DNA of 64,000 nt from assembly GCA_002103105.1 (NCBI GenBank), contig DAAY01000003.1, positions 1-64,000 on the forward strand, read 5' to 3'. Below are positions 45,031 through 54,959 of the stretch, piece after piece. A program made the position numbers and the translations under genes. A model generated the notes under the pieces. The model was not told the origin of the DNA and made no database searches. It saw nothing but the letters and a program-made list of their open reading frames with translations. The DNA is from Candidatus Gastranaerophilales bacterium HUM_1 (GTDB lineage Bacteria > Cyanobacteriota > Vampirovibrionia > Gastranaerophilales > Gastranaerophilaceae). The stretch's first letter is position 1, and every line of letters begins with the position of its first letter.

Positions 45031-47037
45031 TTGAAAAAAGTAGAAGATGAAAAATTAAATAAGCCGACGAAATCGGACAAAAAATCATTAAGCTCGAACC
45101 CTATAAAAAGAGTTAAGAGCCCTATTGAAAATGCTCCGATGATTTCTATTGCAAAAAATGCAAATATTACTGAACCTCAAAAAGAAGAGAAAAAAGAATT
45201 AACTTCTACTAAGAAAAAACTTGATAAACTAATCAAACCTATTTCTGTTTCTGAACAAAATAGCCTTGAAAGTATTGTCGAAACAATTAACAGTTTTAAT
45301 ACTACAAAAACTAAAGTAAAATCTTATAATTCAGAGTATAAGGCTTTAACTAACCCTATACAAAGCAACATTAATTATTTTGAAATTATGAGAAATATTT
45401 CAGATGCTTTTCAAAATAACACTAGTATTGCTGGTTTATTTACACAATTAAATAACATTTTTGTAAATAAATTAAAATGGAATTTTGTAGGTTTTGGACT
45501 CTTACACGAAAAATCAAAATGTATCAACCTAAAATTATATAACAACACTGGAAATACTTATTCTTCTAAAATATTTTTATCAGATGAAAATAATCCTATA
45601 ATAAACAGTTTTTGTCATAAAACAATCGTTGATATCGATAATATAAATTATTTAAACAACCCATACTTAGCTAAATCATCTTCAGTGATATTTCCTATGA
45701 TGTCAGTACACAAGTGTATTGGTGTTATGCTTGTTGGTCAAAACATCGCAAATATTAACACTAATCTTGTTTCATTTATTTCAAATTATATGGGTATGTT
45801 TGTCCATAATATTCAACTACTTGAACAAACAAGCAAATATGCTAATACAGACACACTAACCTCTTTATACAACCACAGAGGTTTCCAAGAAATGTTAGCA
45901 AAAGAACTTGCCAAAGCGAAAGATAACAATAATCACTTGTCTGTTGTTATGTTTGACGTTAACAATATTTCTAAAATAAATAGAGAACTTGGTCACGCAA
46001 AAGGTGATGAGGTTATCAAACTTTTAGCAGAAAAAGTTAAACAAAACATCAGAAACACAGATTATGCTGGAAGATATGGCGGTGACGAAATCGCTGTAAT
46101 AATGCCTGATACAGACACACGTGATGCTAAATATCTTGCAGAATATATTACCTACTGTTTATCTTGTTGTTTTGTAGATGATGTTGGACCTGTAAAAGTT
46201 TCAGTTGGTATTTCTACATATCCAGATTGTTCATCTGACCAAGAAAAACTTTTAATCTTAGCAGAACAAGCGATGTTTATTTCTCAAGCTAAAGGTTATA
46301 AAGAAGGAATGTCAGCAATTGTAAGTTCTTCAGATTTCAATTTCTGGGATGATGTTGCACTAAATTCATTTGCAGAAGTTCTTGCAAAACGTCACTCACA
46401 AATTGGTATAAATTTTGAAGAAGAACTTGTTCACAAATTTAATAACGAAGAAATTATAAACCATAACCACTTAATGGAAATGGTAACTTCTCTAGCTGGT
46501 GCAATTGATGCTAAAGACCCTTACACAAAAGGTCACTCAACATCTGTATCAAGATACTCTGAAGCATTGGCAAGAGCAATCAATCTACCAGAAAGTGAAG
46601 TTGAAAGAATTAAAATTGGTGCAATGCTTCACGATGTAGGAAAAATTGGTATTCCAGAAAGTGTATTGAAAAAACCTGGAAAATTAACAGATGAAGAATG
46701 GGAAATAATGAAACAACACCCAGTAATCGGTGCTGAAAAAGTACTTGAACCAAACGAAGCACTAAGAGATTTAATTCCAATCGTTAAATATCACCACGAA
46801 AGACTTGATGGCAAAGGTTATCCAGAACATTTGAAAGGTAATGAAATTCCACTTGCTGCAAGAATCGTTTCAGTAGCAGATGCTTATCACGCATTGGTTA
46901 GTGACAGACCATATAGAAAAGGTATGCCGATTGAAAAAGCTTGTGCAATTCTTAAAGAAGGAGCAGGAACTCAATGGGATGCTGATTTAGTTAGACAATT
47001 CATTTCAATTGCTCCATCATTAACAGCCCACGTATAA
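45031..47037 (+). CDS. GAF-GGDEF-HD-GYP cyclic di-GMP signalling protein
   Basis: This 668-residue protein starts with TTG. Residues 1-110 are Lys-rich and disordered. A GAF-like sensor follows (about 120-270). The GGDEF domain has RYGGDEIAVIMPDT (Gly350; GGDEI, near-canonical). The HD-GYP domain carries His534-Asp535 in LHDVGKIGIPESV and HHERLDGKGYPEH near residue 590, the metal and GYP signatures of cyclic di-GMP phosphodiesterase. Synthesis and hydrolysis are thus joined in one soluble protein; the net direction is unknown. Confidence 0.93.
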   Translation: MKKVEDEKLNKPTKSDKKSLSSNPIKRVKSPIENAPMISIAKNANITEPQKEEKKELTSTKKKLDKLIKPISVSEQNSLESIVETINSFNTTKTKVKSYNSEYKALTNPIQSNINYFEIMRNISDAFQNNTSIAGLFTQLNNIFVNKLKWNFVGFGLLHEKSKCINLKLYNNTGNTYSSKIFLSDENNPIINSFCHKTIVDIDNINYLNNPYLAKSSSVIFPMMSVHKCIGVMLVGQNIANINTNLVSFISNYMGMFVHNIQLLEQTSKYANTDTLTSLYNHRGFQEMLAKELAKAKDNNNHLSVVMFDVNNISKINRELGHAKGDEVIKLLAEKVKQNIRNTDYAGRYGGDEIAVIMPDTDTRDAKYLAEYITYCLSCCFVDDVGPVKVSVGISTYPDCSSDQEKLLILAEQAMFISQAKGYKEGMSAIVSSSDFNFWDDVALNSFAEVLAKRHSQIGINFEEELVHKFNNEEIINHNHLMEMVTSLAGAIDAKDPYTKGHSTSVSRYSEALARAINLPESEVERIKIGAMLHDVGKIGIPESVLKKPGKLTDEEWEIMKQHPVIGAEKVLEPNEALRDLIPIVKYHHERLDGKGYPEHLKGNEIPLAARIVSVADAYHALVSDRPYRKGMPIEKACAILKEGAGTQWDADLVRQFISIAPSLTAHV

Positions 47038-47062
47038 CAATAAAATTATTAAAGAAGAAAAT

Positions 47063-47094
47063 AAAAAGAACTCTTAAATTAAGAGTTCTTTTTT
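47063..47094 (+). terminator. Bidirectional terminator
   Basis: AAAAAGAACTCTTAA/TTAAGAGTTCTTTTTT hairpin with T-runs in both directions. It serves the HD-GYP gene and the convergent murA unit. Confidence 0.85.
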
Positions 47095-47121
47095 CCTACT
47101 ACACTATTTTTCCTTCTACCA

Positions 47122-47460
47122 CTACAATTTTACATTTTTACTTTCATATTCAATGCCCATATCTTTCAGAGTTTTAATAAAATTTTGAGCACAAATACGT
47201 TGAGCTTCTGGAGGTACAATTCTCAAAATTTCAACTGTTTTTGAAATTACGGGATCCTTATCGTACCAACGATTATTCGCATTTACTGGTTTAACCATTG
47301 CGTAAAATTTATCAATTGTTTCTTTTGAAACTTTTTCTTCAATTTTTTGCAAAAATATTTCTGCTTGAGCTCTCAATTCGGTTTGATAATTTCTCAAAAG
47401 CTCAATTACTTCTAATAATAATGGGTCATGGTCGTACCATCTCTTATAAGTAGGACTCAT
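47122..47460 (-). CDS. Unknown protein with duplicated RWYD motif
   Basis: This 112-residue protein is built of two similar halves. RWYDHDPLLLEVIELLR (about residues 7-23) is echoed by RWYDKDPVISKTVEILR (about 63-79), each followed by a helix. No catalytic motif is known to me. It overlaps the murA 3' end by 17 bases and is translationally coupled to it. Confidence 0.75.
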   Translation of the reverse strand: MSPTYKRWYDHDPLLLEVIELLRNYQTELRAQAEIFLQKIEEKVSKETIDKFYAMVKPVNANNRWYDKDPVISKTVEILRIVPPEAQRICAQNFIKTLKDMGIEYESKNVKL

Positions 47461-48763
47461 TATGTGTACCCTCCGTTAGGTTTACTTGGGAATCTTCATC
47501 TCTACGTTCAATCTTCCCTCCTAACAATCTTATCTTAGTTTCAAAATTTTCGTATCCTCTATCTATATGATGTAGTTTTTCAACGATAGAATTACCATCA
47601 GCCATCAACGCAGCAACAACTAATGATGCACCAGCTCTCAAATCACTTGCTGTTAAAGTTGCACCAGTAAGTTTTTTTACACCTTTAATAATGGCGTGGT
47701 TTCTATCTTGGTGAATATCTGCACCCATTCTATTCAAGTCAGGAACTTGCATAAATCTATTTTCATACAAACTTTCAGTAATAATACCAACACCGTTAGC
47801 AGTTGTTAAAAGTGTCATAGCCATAGATTGCAAATCAGTTGGAAATCCTGGGTAAGGTTGAGTTACGAAATTAATTGAATTTAATCTATTTTTGCAACTT
47901 ACTTCCATAGATGTAGGGTCTAACAATTTAATATTAGCACCCATTTTCAATAACTTATCAGTAAAGAATGTCAAATGAGCTGGGTAAATATTTCTAATAA
48001 CCCCTTTACCTTTAGTTGCAATAATTGCAGTCATAAAAGTACCAGCTTCGATACGGTCAGGAATTGTTGTATATTCAATTGGATGTAAATCAGATTGTTT
48101 AACACCATTGATAACAATTTCAGAAGTACCAGCACCTTGGATATCAGCACCCATAGTATTTAAGAAATTAGCCAAATCGACAATTTCTGGTTCTTGAGCA
48201 GCATTTTGAATTCTTGAAGAACCTTCAGCCAAAACAGATGCCAACATAATATTTTCAGTAGCACCAACAGAAGGTAAATCCAAACAAACTTCAGCACCAA
48301 CGAGCTTAGGAGCTTTTGCATGAACATAACCATTTTCGATTTTAATTTTAGCACCAAGAGCTTCAAGCCCTCTGATGTGGAAATCAACTCTTCTTTCACC
48401 AATTGCACAACCACCTGGTAATGCAACTTTTGCTTCTTTACATCTAGAAACCAAAGCACCTAAAACAATAAAAGATGCTCTCATTTTACTAACCAATTCA
48501 TAAGTAGCGGTAACACTTGTCAAATCAGTAGCATCAATAGTTACAGATTTTTCAACTTTGTCATAATGAGTTTTAGCACCTAATTGCTCAATAACACTCA
48601 ACATAATATTAACATCAGTCAAATCTGGAACATTATAAATCTTCGATTCACCTTTTGCAAGTAATGCTGCGGCCATCAATTTAAGAACCGAATTTTTTGC
48701 ACCACCGATTGAAACTTCACCTTTAAGTGGGGTACCACCTTTTATATAAAATCTTTCTACCAA
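47444..48763 (-). CDS. murA: UDP-N-acetylglucosamine 1-carboxyvinyltransferase
   Basis: MurA commits UDP-GlcNAc to peptidoglycan synthesis. The 439-residue protein has the PEP-binding GGAKNSVLKLM near residue 20, catalytic Cys119 in LPGGCAIGERRVDFHI (fosfomycin-sensitive type), and DLRAGASLVVAAL. The start is TTG with GGAGG five bases upstream; no ATG fits. It lies upstream of the RWYD protein. Confidence 0.96.
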   Translation of the reverse strand: MVERFYIKGGTPLKGEVSIGGAKNSVLKLMAAALLAKGESKIYNVPDLTDVNIMLSVIEQLGAKTHYDKVEKSVTIDATDLTSVTATYELVSKMRASFIVLGALVSRCKEAKVALPGGCAIGERRVDFHIRGLEALGAKIKIENGYVHAKAPKLVGAEVCLDLPSVGATENIMLASVLAEGSSRIQNAAQEPEIVDLANFLNTMGADIQGAGTSEIVINGVKQSDLHPIEYTTIPDRIEAGTFMTAIIATKGKGVIRNIYPAHLTFFTDKLLKMGANIKLLDPTSMEVSCKNRLNSINFVTQPYPGFPTDLQSMAMTLLTTANGVGIITESLYENRFMQVPDLNRMGADIHQDRNHAIIKGVKKLTGATLTASDLRAGASLVVAALMADGNSIVEKLHHIDRGYENFETKIRLLGGKIERRDEDSQVNLTEGTHNESYL

Positions 48764-48897
48764 TTTAGCCTCCGAAAGAAATCTTCATCATATACTTCAA
48801 CATATATAATAATACAATCTATAAGGTTTGTTGTAAATAAATTAAATAATGTAAAGAAAAAGTTTTTATTATTTTTCCTCAGAGAGAGAATTATATA

Positions 48898-49510
48898 TAT
48901 ATGTAATAATGAGCGTAAATTACTTATTAAATAAGCTGGATTGCTTCCAATGACTGAGTTTGTGAATATAATATTTAAACGCATTCGTCATACTGAGCAG
49001 TATCTCAATCAAAACATTAAGGATAAATAACGACCCCTCCTCGAAATCAAAGATTTCGGTCCTCCCACAACATATGGGGAGGACAAAAAATTAAATAAAA
49101 ATTTCTCTAAATGACGGAATTGGGAAATTTATAAAATTATTCCTTCTCCTTGGGGAGAAGGGTAGGATGAGGGGTTATACTGAACACAATGTCCTCTCCA
49201 AGGGATGAGGGATTAAGGGAGAGGGTTATATATGTAATACTGAGCGTAAAATACTAATCAAATAAGCTGGATTGCTTCCAATGACTGAGTTTGTGAATAT
49301 AATATTTTAAACGCATTCGTCATACTTCGCTTCGCTCAGTATCTCTAACAAGGATTACATTATAGCAAAATTATCATATACCTTTTTGGGGAAGAAAGTA
49401 ACCACATATTGGTTTTATCTGAATGAAATAAATTCAGATAAAACGATAGACATAGAATCTAAATTTGTTTAGATAAACCCCTCACCCTTTCCCTCTCCCC
49501 AAGGAGAGGG
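48898..49510 (+). repeat. Repeat-rich intergenic block with a near-identical 100-bp direct repeat
   Basis: The 881-base gap 48764-49644 has no gene. Copies at about 48898-49010 and 49229-49350 are almost identical at an offset of 331 (shared core AAGCTGGATTGCTTCCAATG, then CTGAGTTTGTGAATATAAT and CGCATTCGTCATACT). Between and after them lie A-type hairpins (CCTTCTCC/GGGGAGAAGG, CCTCTCC..GGAGAGGG). Confidence 0.75.
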
Positions 49511-49582
49511 AAAAGATTGTTACTTCTCCCAAAAGGTATAAAAAATAATTCACACTTTTTATCCTTAGAAAAAGGAATAACA

Positions 49583-49625
49583 CAAAACAAAACCGACTTT
49601 CTGGGTTTGCCAAAAAGTCGGTCGT
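49583..49625 (-). terminator. Terminator after the peptidyl-prolyl isomerase gene
   Basis: ACCGACTTT/AAAGTCGGT stem on the minus strand followed by TTTGTTTTG, about 25 bases past the stop. Confidence 0.8.
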
Positions 49626-49644
49626 TAGATTTATTATTTTTTTA

Positions 49645-50796
49645 TTATTTTGATTTCTTTTCTTTTGCTTGTTGTTGCAATACGTCTGCTGCTCCTCCAG
49701 ACATATCATTTACTTGTTTGTGAAGTTTTTTAGAAATTTCTTCTGGATTATATCTTTGGTCAACAAATTCGATTTTTGCTTTTTTCTTTGCTGCTGTTGT
49801 CAATTCATCTAAAGCTTTTATTTGTTTTTCTTGAACTAAATAATCTTTAATATCTGATTTTGCTTTTTCATAAGGAACTACACCAGCACCTCTTCTATCT
49901 GTAACAAAAATGATATGATAACCAAATTGTGATTTTACTGGTCCAGTAACTGTGTTTGGTTTAGCTTTGAAAGCTGCTTCTGCGAATTCTGGAACCATTC
50001 TATCTTTTGCAAAGAAACCCAAATCTCCGCCTTGTTTTGCTGATTGAGGATCTTCTGAATATTTTTTAGCATATTGAGCAAATTTTGAATTATCTGCTTG
50101 CAATTCTTTTGCTAATTTTTCTGCTTCTGCTTGTTTTTCAGCCATTACTTTTTCAACAGCAGCTTTTAATTCTTTTTCATCCATTTTTGTTTTTGATTTA
50201 GCTGTAATTTCTTGTTGAATTTGATATGGGTTAGCTGAAATCAAGATATGAGAAGCTCTAACTTGGTCAGCATGTCTAAATTTGTCTTGATTTTTGTTAT
50301 AGAAGTTTTTGCAATCAGCATCAGAAACTTTGATATTTCCTGCTTCTGTTGCTAATTTTTGCATTTTTACTTGAACTTTTATATCTTTTTTGAATTCGGC
50401 AGTAGAAATACCATTATTTCTTAAAGTGTTCATTAATTGGTCTTTCCCACCCATTTTATCCATTACATCTTTGATTGCTTGGTCTATATCTTTTTGAGAA
50501 ACTTTAATACCTCTAGCTTCAGCTTCTTGGTCTAATAGTTTTTGGATAATTAATTGGTTAACAACACCTTGTTCTGTCATTAGATAAACAAAACCATCTT
50601 TGTTACCTGTCAAATCAGCATCTGACATTTTTGCAAATGGTGATTGTGCTAATTGTTTTGACATTAAATCATCGTGTTCTTTTAAGGTAATAACACCATC
50701 ATTAACTTTTATAATCGCTTGTTGATCTTTTAATCCACAACCTGTAAATAACATTGCCGACAACATTAATGTTGCTAGTACTTTTGAACCTTTCAT
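49645..50796 (-). CDS. SurA/PrsA-like parvulin peptidyl-prolyl isomerase lipoprotein
   Basis: This 383-residue lipoprotein (lipobox LFTGC, Cys20) has an N-terminal SurA-type helical chaperone region. A parvulin domain (about residues 185-310) follows, with ASHILISANP, KYSEDPQSAKQGGDLGFF and FGYHIIFVTDRRG. It helps fold exported proteins. The C-terminus is Lys-rich. AGGGAGAGTG precedes the ATG. It lies 17 bases downstream of mfd, so they form one operon. Confidence 0.92.
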   Translation of the reverse strand: MKGSKVLATLMLSAMLFTGCGLKDQQAIIKVNDGVITLKEHDDLMSKQLAQSPFAKMSDADLTGNKDGFVYLMTEQGVVNQLIIQKLLDQEAEARGIKVSQKDIDQAIKDVMDKMGGKDQLMNTLRNNGISTAEFKKDIKVQVKMQKLATEAGNIKVSDADCKNFYNKNQDKFRHADQVRASHILISANPYQIQQEITAKSKTKMDEKELKAAVEKVMAEKQAEAEKLAKELQADNSKFAQYAKKYSEDPQSAKQGGDLGFFAKDRMVPEFAEAAFKAKPNTVTGPVKSQFGYHIIFVTDRRGAGVVPYEKAKSDIKDYLVQEKQIKALDELTTAAKKKAKIEFVDQRYNPEEISKKLHKQVNDMSGGAADVLQQQAKEKKSK

Positions 50797-50813
50797 TTAC
50801 ACTCTCCCTTTTT

Positions 50814-53800
50814 TTAGTATTCGTAACTAACTTTATGAATATAATAAAACAAATCAGTTAAAATGTTAAATACTTCATTAAAATTTACATATGAAGTGTT
50901 TAAAATCAAGATAGAACAACCTTCTTGACAAGATTTAGGTGCTACTGTAAATTTGATTTTCTTTGCCAAATTTAATGGTAAAACTTTATATACCAAATTC
51001 CATTCTGCTTTTGAATAAGGAGTATAAATTCTTATACTATCTTGAGTTTCACGAATAACAGAAATTTTAACTTCAGTTGCAGAAAGTCTTAATCTAATAA
51101 GTTTTATTAGATTTTCTACACATTCTGGAGGTTTTGCAAACCTATCTTGCCACTCTTCTACAATATAATCTAACTCTGTGGAACTTTTTACATCTGCCAA
51201 ACGTTTATATTCAATCATTTTTTGTTCAGATGAACCAACCCATTCATCTGGAATATAGGCAGTTACATTTATATCAACAATTGCAGGAGTAGTTTTTTCA
51301 ACTTTTTCACCTTGAATTTCTTGTACAGCTTCATCTAAAAGTTCGCAATAAGTATCAAAACCAACATTTATCATATGTCCATGTTGTTTTGTACCCAAAA
51401 TATTTCCAACTCCACGAATTTCTACATCTCTCAGAGCAATTTGATATCCACTACCTAAAGTTGTAAATTCTTTTATTGCTTTCAAACGATGAACAGCATC
51501 TTTTGTAATTTCTTTACTTTTTTTATAGAAGCAATAACAATACGCTTGACGTTGAGAACGGCCAACACGACCCCTCAATTGATATAATTGAGCTAGTCCA
51601 AATCTATCAGCATCGTGGATTATCATAGTATTTGCATTCGGAATATCAATACCATTTTCAATAATTGTTGTTGCAAGCAAAACATCATATTCATGATTTG
51701 CAAAATCTACAATTACTTCTTCAAGTGCTTTTTCATCCATTTGTCCATGCCCAATTGCAATTCTTGCATTCGGAACTATTTTTTGAAGTTGATTTTTAAA
51801 TTCTTGAATTGTTTCAACTCTATTATAAAGATAAAAAACTTGTCCTTCTCTATCTATTTCGTGGTTTATGGCATTTTTAACCATATTTTCATTCCATTCT
51901 CCAACATACGTTTTTATTGGAAGTCTGTTTTTAGGAGGGGTATTAATTACAGACATATCCTTAATTCCAGATAAAGACATATAAAGAGTTCTAGGAATTG
52001 GTGTTGCTGACATTGAAAGAATATCAATATTTTCTCTTAATTGTTTTAATTTTTCTTTGTGACGAACTCCAAATCTGTGTTCCTCATCAATGACAAGAAG
52101 TCCTAAATCTTTAAAAACAATTCCTTCTTGCAAAAGTCTATGAGTACCAACAACTACATCACATTTTCCAGTTGCCAAATTTTTTATTGTTTCTTTTTGT
52201 TCTTTTTGAGTTCTGAAACGTGATAACAATTCAACTCCAATTCCAAAAGGTTTAAATCTTTCGGAAATAGTTTGATAATGTTGAAGAGCTAGAATTGTTG
52301 TAGGAACAACAACCGCAACTTGTTTTCCAGAAGTTACAGCTTTGAAAATTGCTCTCATTGCAACTTCTGTTTTTCCAAAACCTACATCACCACAAATCAA
52401 TCTATCCATAGGTTGAGAAGATTCCATATCTTTTTTAACTTGATCAATAGCTTTTAACTGGTCTGGGGTTTCTACGTATTCAAAAGCTTCTTCCATTTCT
52501 ACTTGCCAATTTGTATCTGGCAAAAATTGAATTCCTTGTTGCATTTTACGTCTTGCATAAAGTCTTAACAAATCATAAGCAACAACTTCAACAGCTTTTT
52601 TAACCTTTGCTTTTGTGCTTTCCCAATCTTTTCCTCCCATTCTAGAAAGTTTTGGTTTAACGGTTCCAGAACCTCTGTATCTGCACAAAAGATTTATTTG
52701 TTCAGCTGGAATATGTAATCTGTCTTTATTTGCGTATTCTATTGTTAAATAATCTTTTAATTGACCATCAATTTCTTGTTTTGAAAGACCTTTGTAAATT
52801 CCAAGCCCATGAATTGTATGAACAACATATTCACCAACTTTTATATCATTTATATTTTCAATATATTCTGGTTTTTCCTTATAATAAGATTTTTTTGTAG
52901 CAGTAACCTCTTTTGAACGTTTATTAAAAAGTTCTCTATCTGTTATTATTACGGTCTTAAAATCTTCTAATATACATCCGCCAGAAACAATACTTTCGCC
53001 ATATTCAACAGAAAAAATATCTCTTTCTGATAATATTTCTTTTACCCTTTCAGGATAATCTGTTGCGATAATTATTTTCCAACCTAAATGTTCTTTGATA
53101 AAAGAAGTTATCATATCAAAATCAGCTTCAAAATTTCTGAGCGGTTGAGCATTAAATTCAACAATATCGCCCATATTACCATCAATGAAATTATTGAAAC
53201 CTATCTTTTGAAAATAAGTTGTCTTTCTTAAAAATTCATCATATGTAAAATGATTTTTTCCTTCTATTTTTTTTATTACAGAAAGTTTTAAATTTTCTTC
53301 TAATTGTTTGTCAAAATTTTCATCCAAAAACTCGTATTTTGAATAGATTTCAGATGTTTCATCAAAAACGATTGTATAATCTTCAAAATAATCTAAGATT
53401 GAAACTAGATTTTTATTGAAGAAATTTTGATATACTTCAATGCCTTCAAAATAATTTTCTTCAGGAATTTCATCGTCATCTAAAATTCCATCTTGCTGGA
53501 TGTTTTTAACTAAATCTTCTTGACCAGCTGTAATAAATTTGTATATTGGATAAATTTTTACTTCTTTAGTTTTTTCAATAGATTTTTGAGTTTCGTTGTT
53601 AAAATATCTAATATCAACAACTTCATCACCCCAAAGCTCAACCCTCACAGGATTTTCACCCAAAGTATAAATATCAGCAATATCACCACGAATACTAAAT
53701 TCAGACATATCACTAACCATTGTCGATTTTTTATATCCTAAATCAACCAATTTCCGTGACAATTTTTTTAAATCAAGAGAATCACCTATTTTAATCTTAA

Positions 53801-54197
53801 AGCTATTTTTTTTGAAAAAATCAGCATTAGGAAATTTTTCTAACAAGGCTTTTACAGGACACAATATGATATCTGGTTTAGATTGCAATATTTTAATTTG
53901 TTCTGAATAATCGTACAAATTTGGAGAAACAGTTTCATACATCGAAATATTTTGAAACGGCATCACACTAGATTTTAAATCACAAATTGAACTCAAATCA
54001 CTTTGATAACGCAGAGCATTTTGTTCAGAAGAAGTTATAAACAATACTTTTTTCTTTGAATAATTTTTTATTTTAGACAGTAAAAAAAGTCGCAAAACAG
54101 AGGTTAATCCAGTAACAGCAAAAGATTTATTATCTTTTATTCTCTGCCTAAATTCATCGTAACTTTCAGAAATATCATCCGTATTGATGTTAAACAT
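50814..54197 (-). CDS. mfd: Transcription-repair coupling factor Mfd
   Basis: Mfd displaces stalled RNA polymerase and recruits UvrABC. The 1127-residue protein has the UvrB-homology region, the RNA-polymerase-interaction domain (VGEYVVHTIHGLGIYKG), and an SF2 translocase with Walker A GDVGFGKTEVAMRA (Lys609) and DEEHRFG. The C-terminal TRCF domain completes it. There is no Shine-Dalgarno and the ATG is seven bases from a TATAAT, so it appears leaderless. Confidence 0.97.
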   Translation of the reverse strand: MFNINTDDISESYDEFRQRIKDNKSFAVTGLTSVLRLFLLSKIKNYSKKKVLFITSSEQNALRYQSDLSSICDLKSSVMPFQNISMYETVSPNLYDYSEQIKILQSKPDIILCPVKALLEKFPNADFFKKNSFKIKIGDSLDLKKLSRKLVDLGYKKSTMVSDMSEFSIRGDIADIYTLGENPVRVELWGDEVVDIRYFNNETQKSIEKTKEVKIYPIYKFITAGQEDLVKNIQQDGILDDDEIPEENYFEGIEVYQNFFNKNLVSILDYFEDYTIVFDETSEIYSKYEFLDENFDKQLEENLKLSVIKKIEGKNHFTYDEFLRKTTYFQKIGFNNFIDGNMGDIVEFNAQPLRNFEADFDMITSFIKEHLGWKIIIATDYPERVKEILSERDIFSVEYGESIVSGGCILEDFKTVIITDRELFNKRSKEVTATKKSYYKEKPEYIENINDIKVGEYVVHTIHGLGIYKGLSKQEIDGQLKDYLTIEYANKDRLHIPAEQINLLCRYRGSGTVKPKLSRMGGKDWESTKAKVKKAVEVVAYDLLRLYARRKMQQGIQFLPDTNWQVEMEEAFEYVETPDQLKAIDQVKKDMESSQPMDRLICGDVGFGKTEVAMRAIFKAVTSGKQVAVVVPTTILALQHYQTISERFKPFGIGVELLSRFRTQKEQKETIKNLATGKCDVVVGTHRLLQEGIVFKDLGLLVIDEEHRFGVRHKEKLKQLRENIDILSMSATPIPRTLYMSLSGIKDMSVINTPPKNRLPIKTYVGEWNENMVKNAINHEIDREGQVFYLYNRVETIQEFKNQLQKIVPNARIAIGHGQMDEKALEEVIVDFANHEYDVLLATTIIENGIDIPNANTMIIHDADRFGLAQLYQLRGRVGRSQRQAYCYCFYKKSKEITKDAVHRLKAIKEFTTLGSGYQIALRDVEIRGVGNILGTKQHGHMINVGFDTYCELLDEAVQEIQGEKVEKTTPAIVDINVTAYIPDEWVGSSEQKMIEYKRLADVKSSTELDYIVEEWQDRFAKPPECVENLIKLIRLRLSATEVKISVIRETQDSIRIYTPYSKAEWNLVYKVLPLNLAKKIKFTVAPKSCQEGCSILILNTSYVNFNEVFNILTDLFYYIHKVSYEY

Positions 54198-54204
54198 ATC
54201 AGAT

Positions 54205-54232
54205 ATTATAAAACAAAATTTCTAAAAGTGAA
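54205..54232 (-). promoter_or_regulatory. Promoter of mfd, leaderless geometry
   Basis: Minus strand: TTCACT (54227-54232), 16 bases, perfect TATAAT (54205-54210), seven bases to the ATG at 54197. No ribosome-binding site. Confidence 0.6.
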
Positions 54233-54234
54233 TG

Positions 54235-54345
54235 GTGCGAATAACCCAGATTTTACCAGCAAACAGCTTTACCATCAAAAAGTTTTTAGACTTTTAAGAG
54301 TTTTTATTCTCTCGGGTGTGAGCCTTAACTGACAATACTAATATA
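54235..54345 (-). other. Possible structured RNA or leader upstream of mfd
   Basis: Less AT-rich than its flanks. On the minus strand, TTTACG-N17-TATATT (about 54344-54372) could start a transcript. The body has AGAG/CTCT around AATAAAAA, GCTG/CTGG, and a possible closing stem ACACCC/GGGTTA. It did not match preQ1, fluoride or ZTP riboswitch hallmarks. Strand and identity are uncertain. Confidence 0.25.
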
Positions 54346-54606
54346 ACATATTTTTCAAAATACGTAAACATCCGTACTTTTACGTAAGTAAAAATACGAC
54401 TAGACACTTGGGTTAGTTTAATACTTGACAAGGACTTGAAAATATTATTATTAGTACATCAAAAATTTTTATTCAATTTCACATATGACAAAAAATGACA
54501 CTATTATTTGATAAAATTTTATAATTAAAATTATTTAAAAATTAATAAAGAACAAAAATCTAAAAATATTAGTAAAATAGTCCATTCCTTGCATTATACT
54601 TTGCTT

Positions 54607-54810
54607 TTAACCACATGTTCAAAACTATGTATAAAAAGTGTAGAAAACAAATAGTTTTATACATGTTTTTATTCTTTTTAAAATTATAAAAAGTTTTATA
54701 CAATTTATCTAAAAACTTTTGAAAGTTTTCTACAAAAGTTTTAAAGAGGGAAAGTTTGATTATAAGAGAGTTCTAAGAGTTTTCTACAAATATTTACTAC
54801 TTACTAACAT
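54607..54810 (+). other. DnaA-box-like cluster, candidate replication origin
   Basis: Seven 9-mers close to the DnaA box lie in 182 bases. They are TTAACCACA (54607-54615), TGTATAAAA (54628, reverse), TGTAGAAAA (54639, reverse), TTTTATACA (54655, 54694), and TTTTCTACA (54726, 54780). They share TTTTNTACA. ACTACTTACTA at about 54795 resembles DnaA-trio repeats, and a very AT-rich stretch follows. The region is the divergent gap between mfd and a glycosyltransferase gene. Confidence 0.35.
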
Positions 54811-54959
54811 GAACATTAATCTTATTAATTATAAATATATATTTATATTGTATTGTTATAACTAATAAAATACTAAAATGGGTAATTTAAATATTAGATG
54901 AAAGTTTAATTTTATAGTATAATTTTTTATAGGGAATTTATCTAAGAAGGGATATTATT

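Noticed and set aside
48757..48984. Minus-strand 75-residue ORF upstream of murA
   Set aside because: No Shine-Dalgarno; it runs through the repeat block and over the murA start. Composition is not protein-like.
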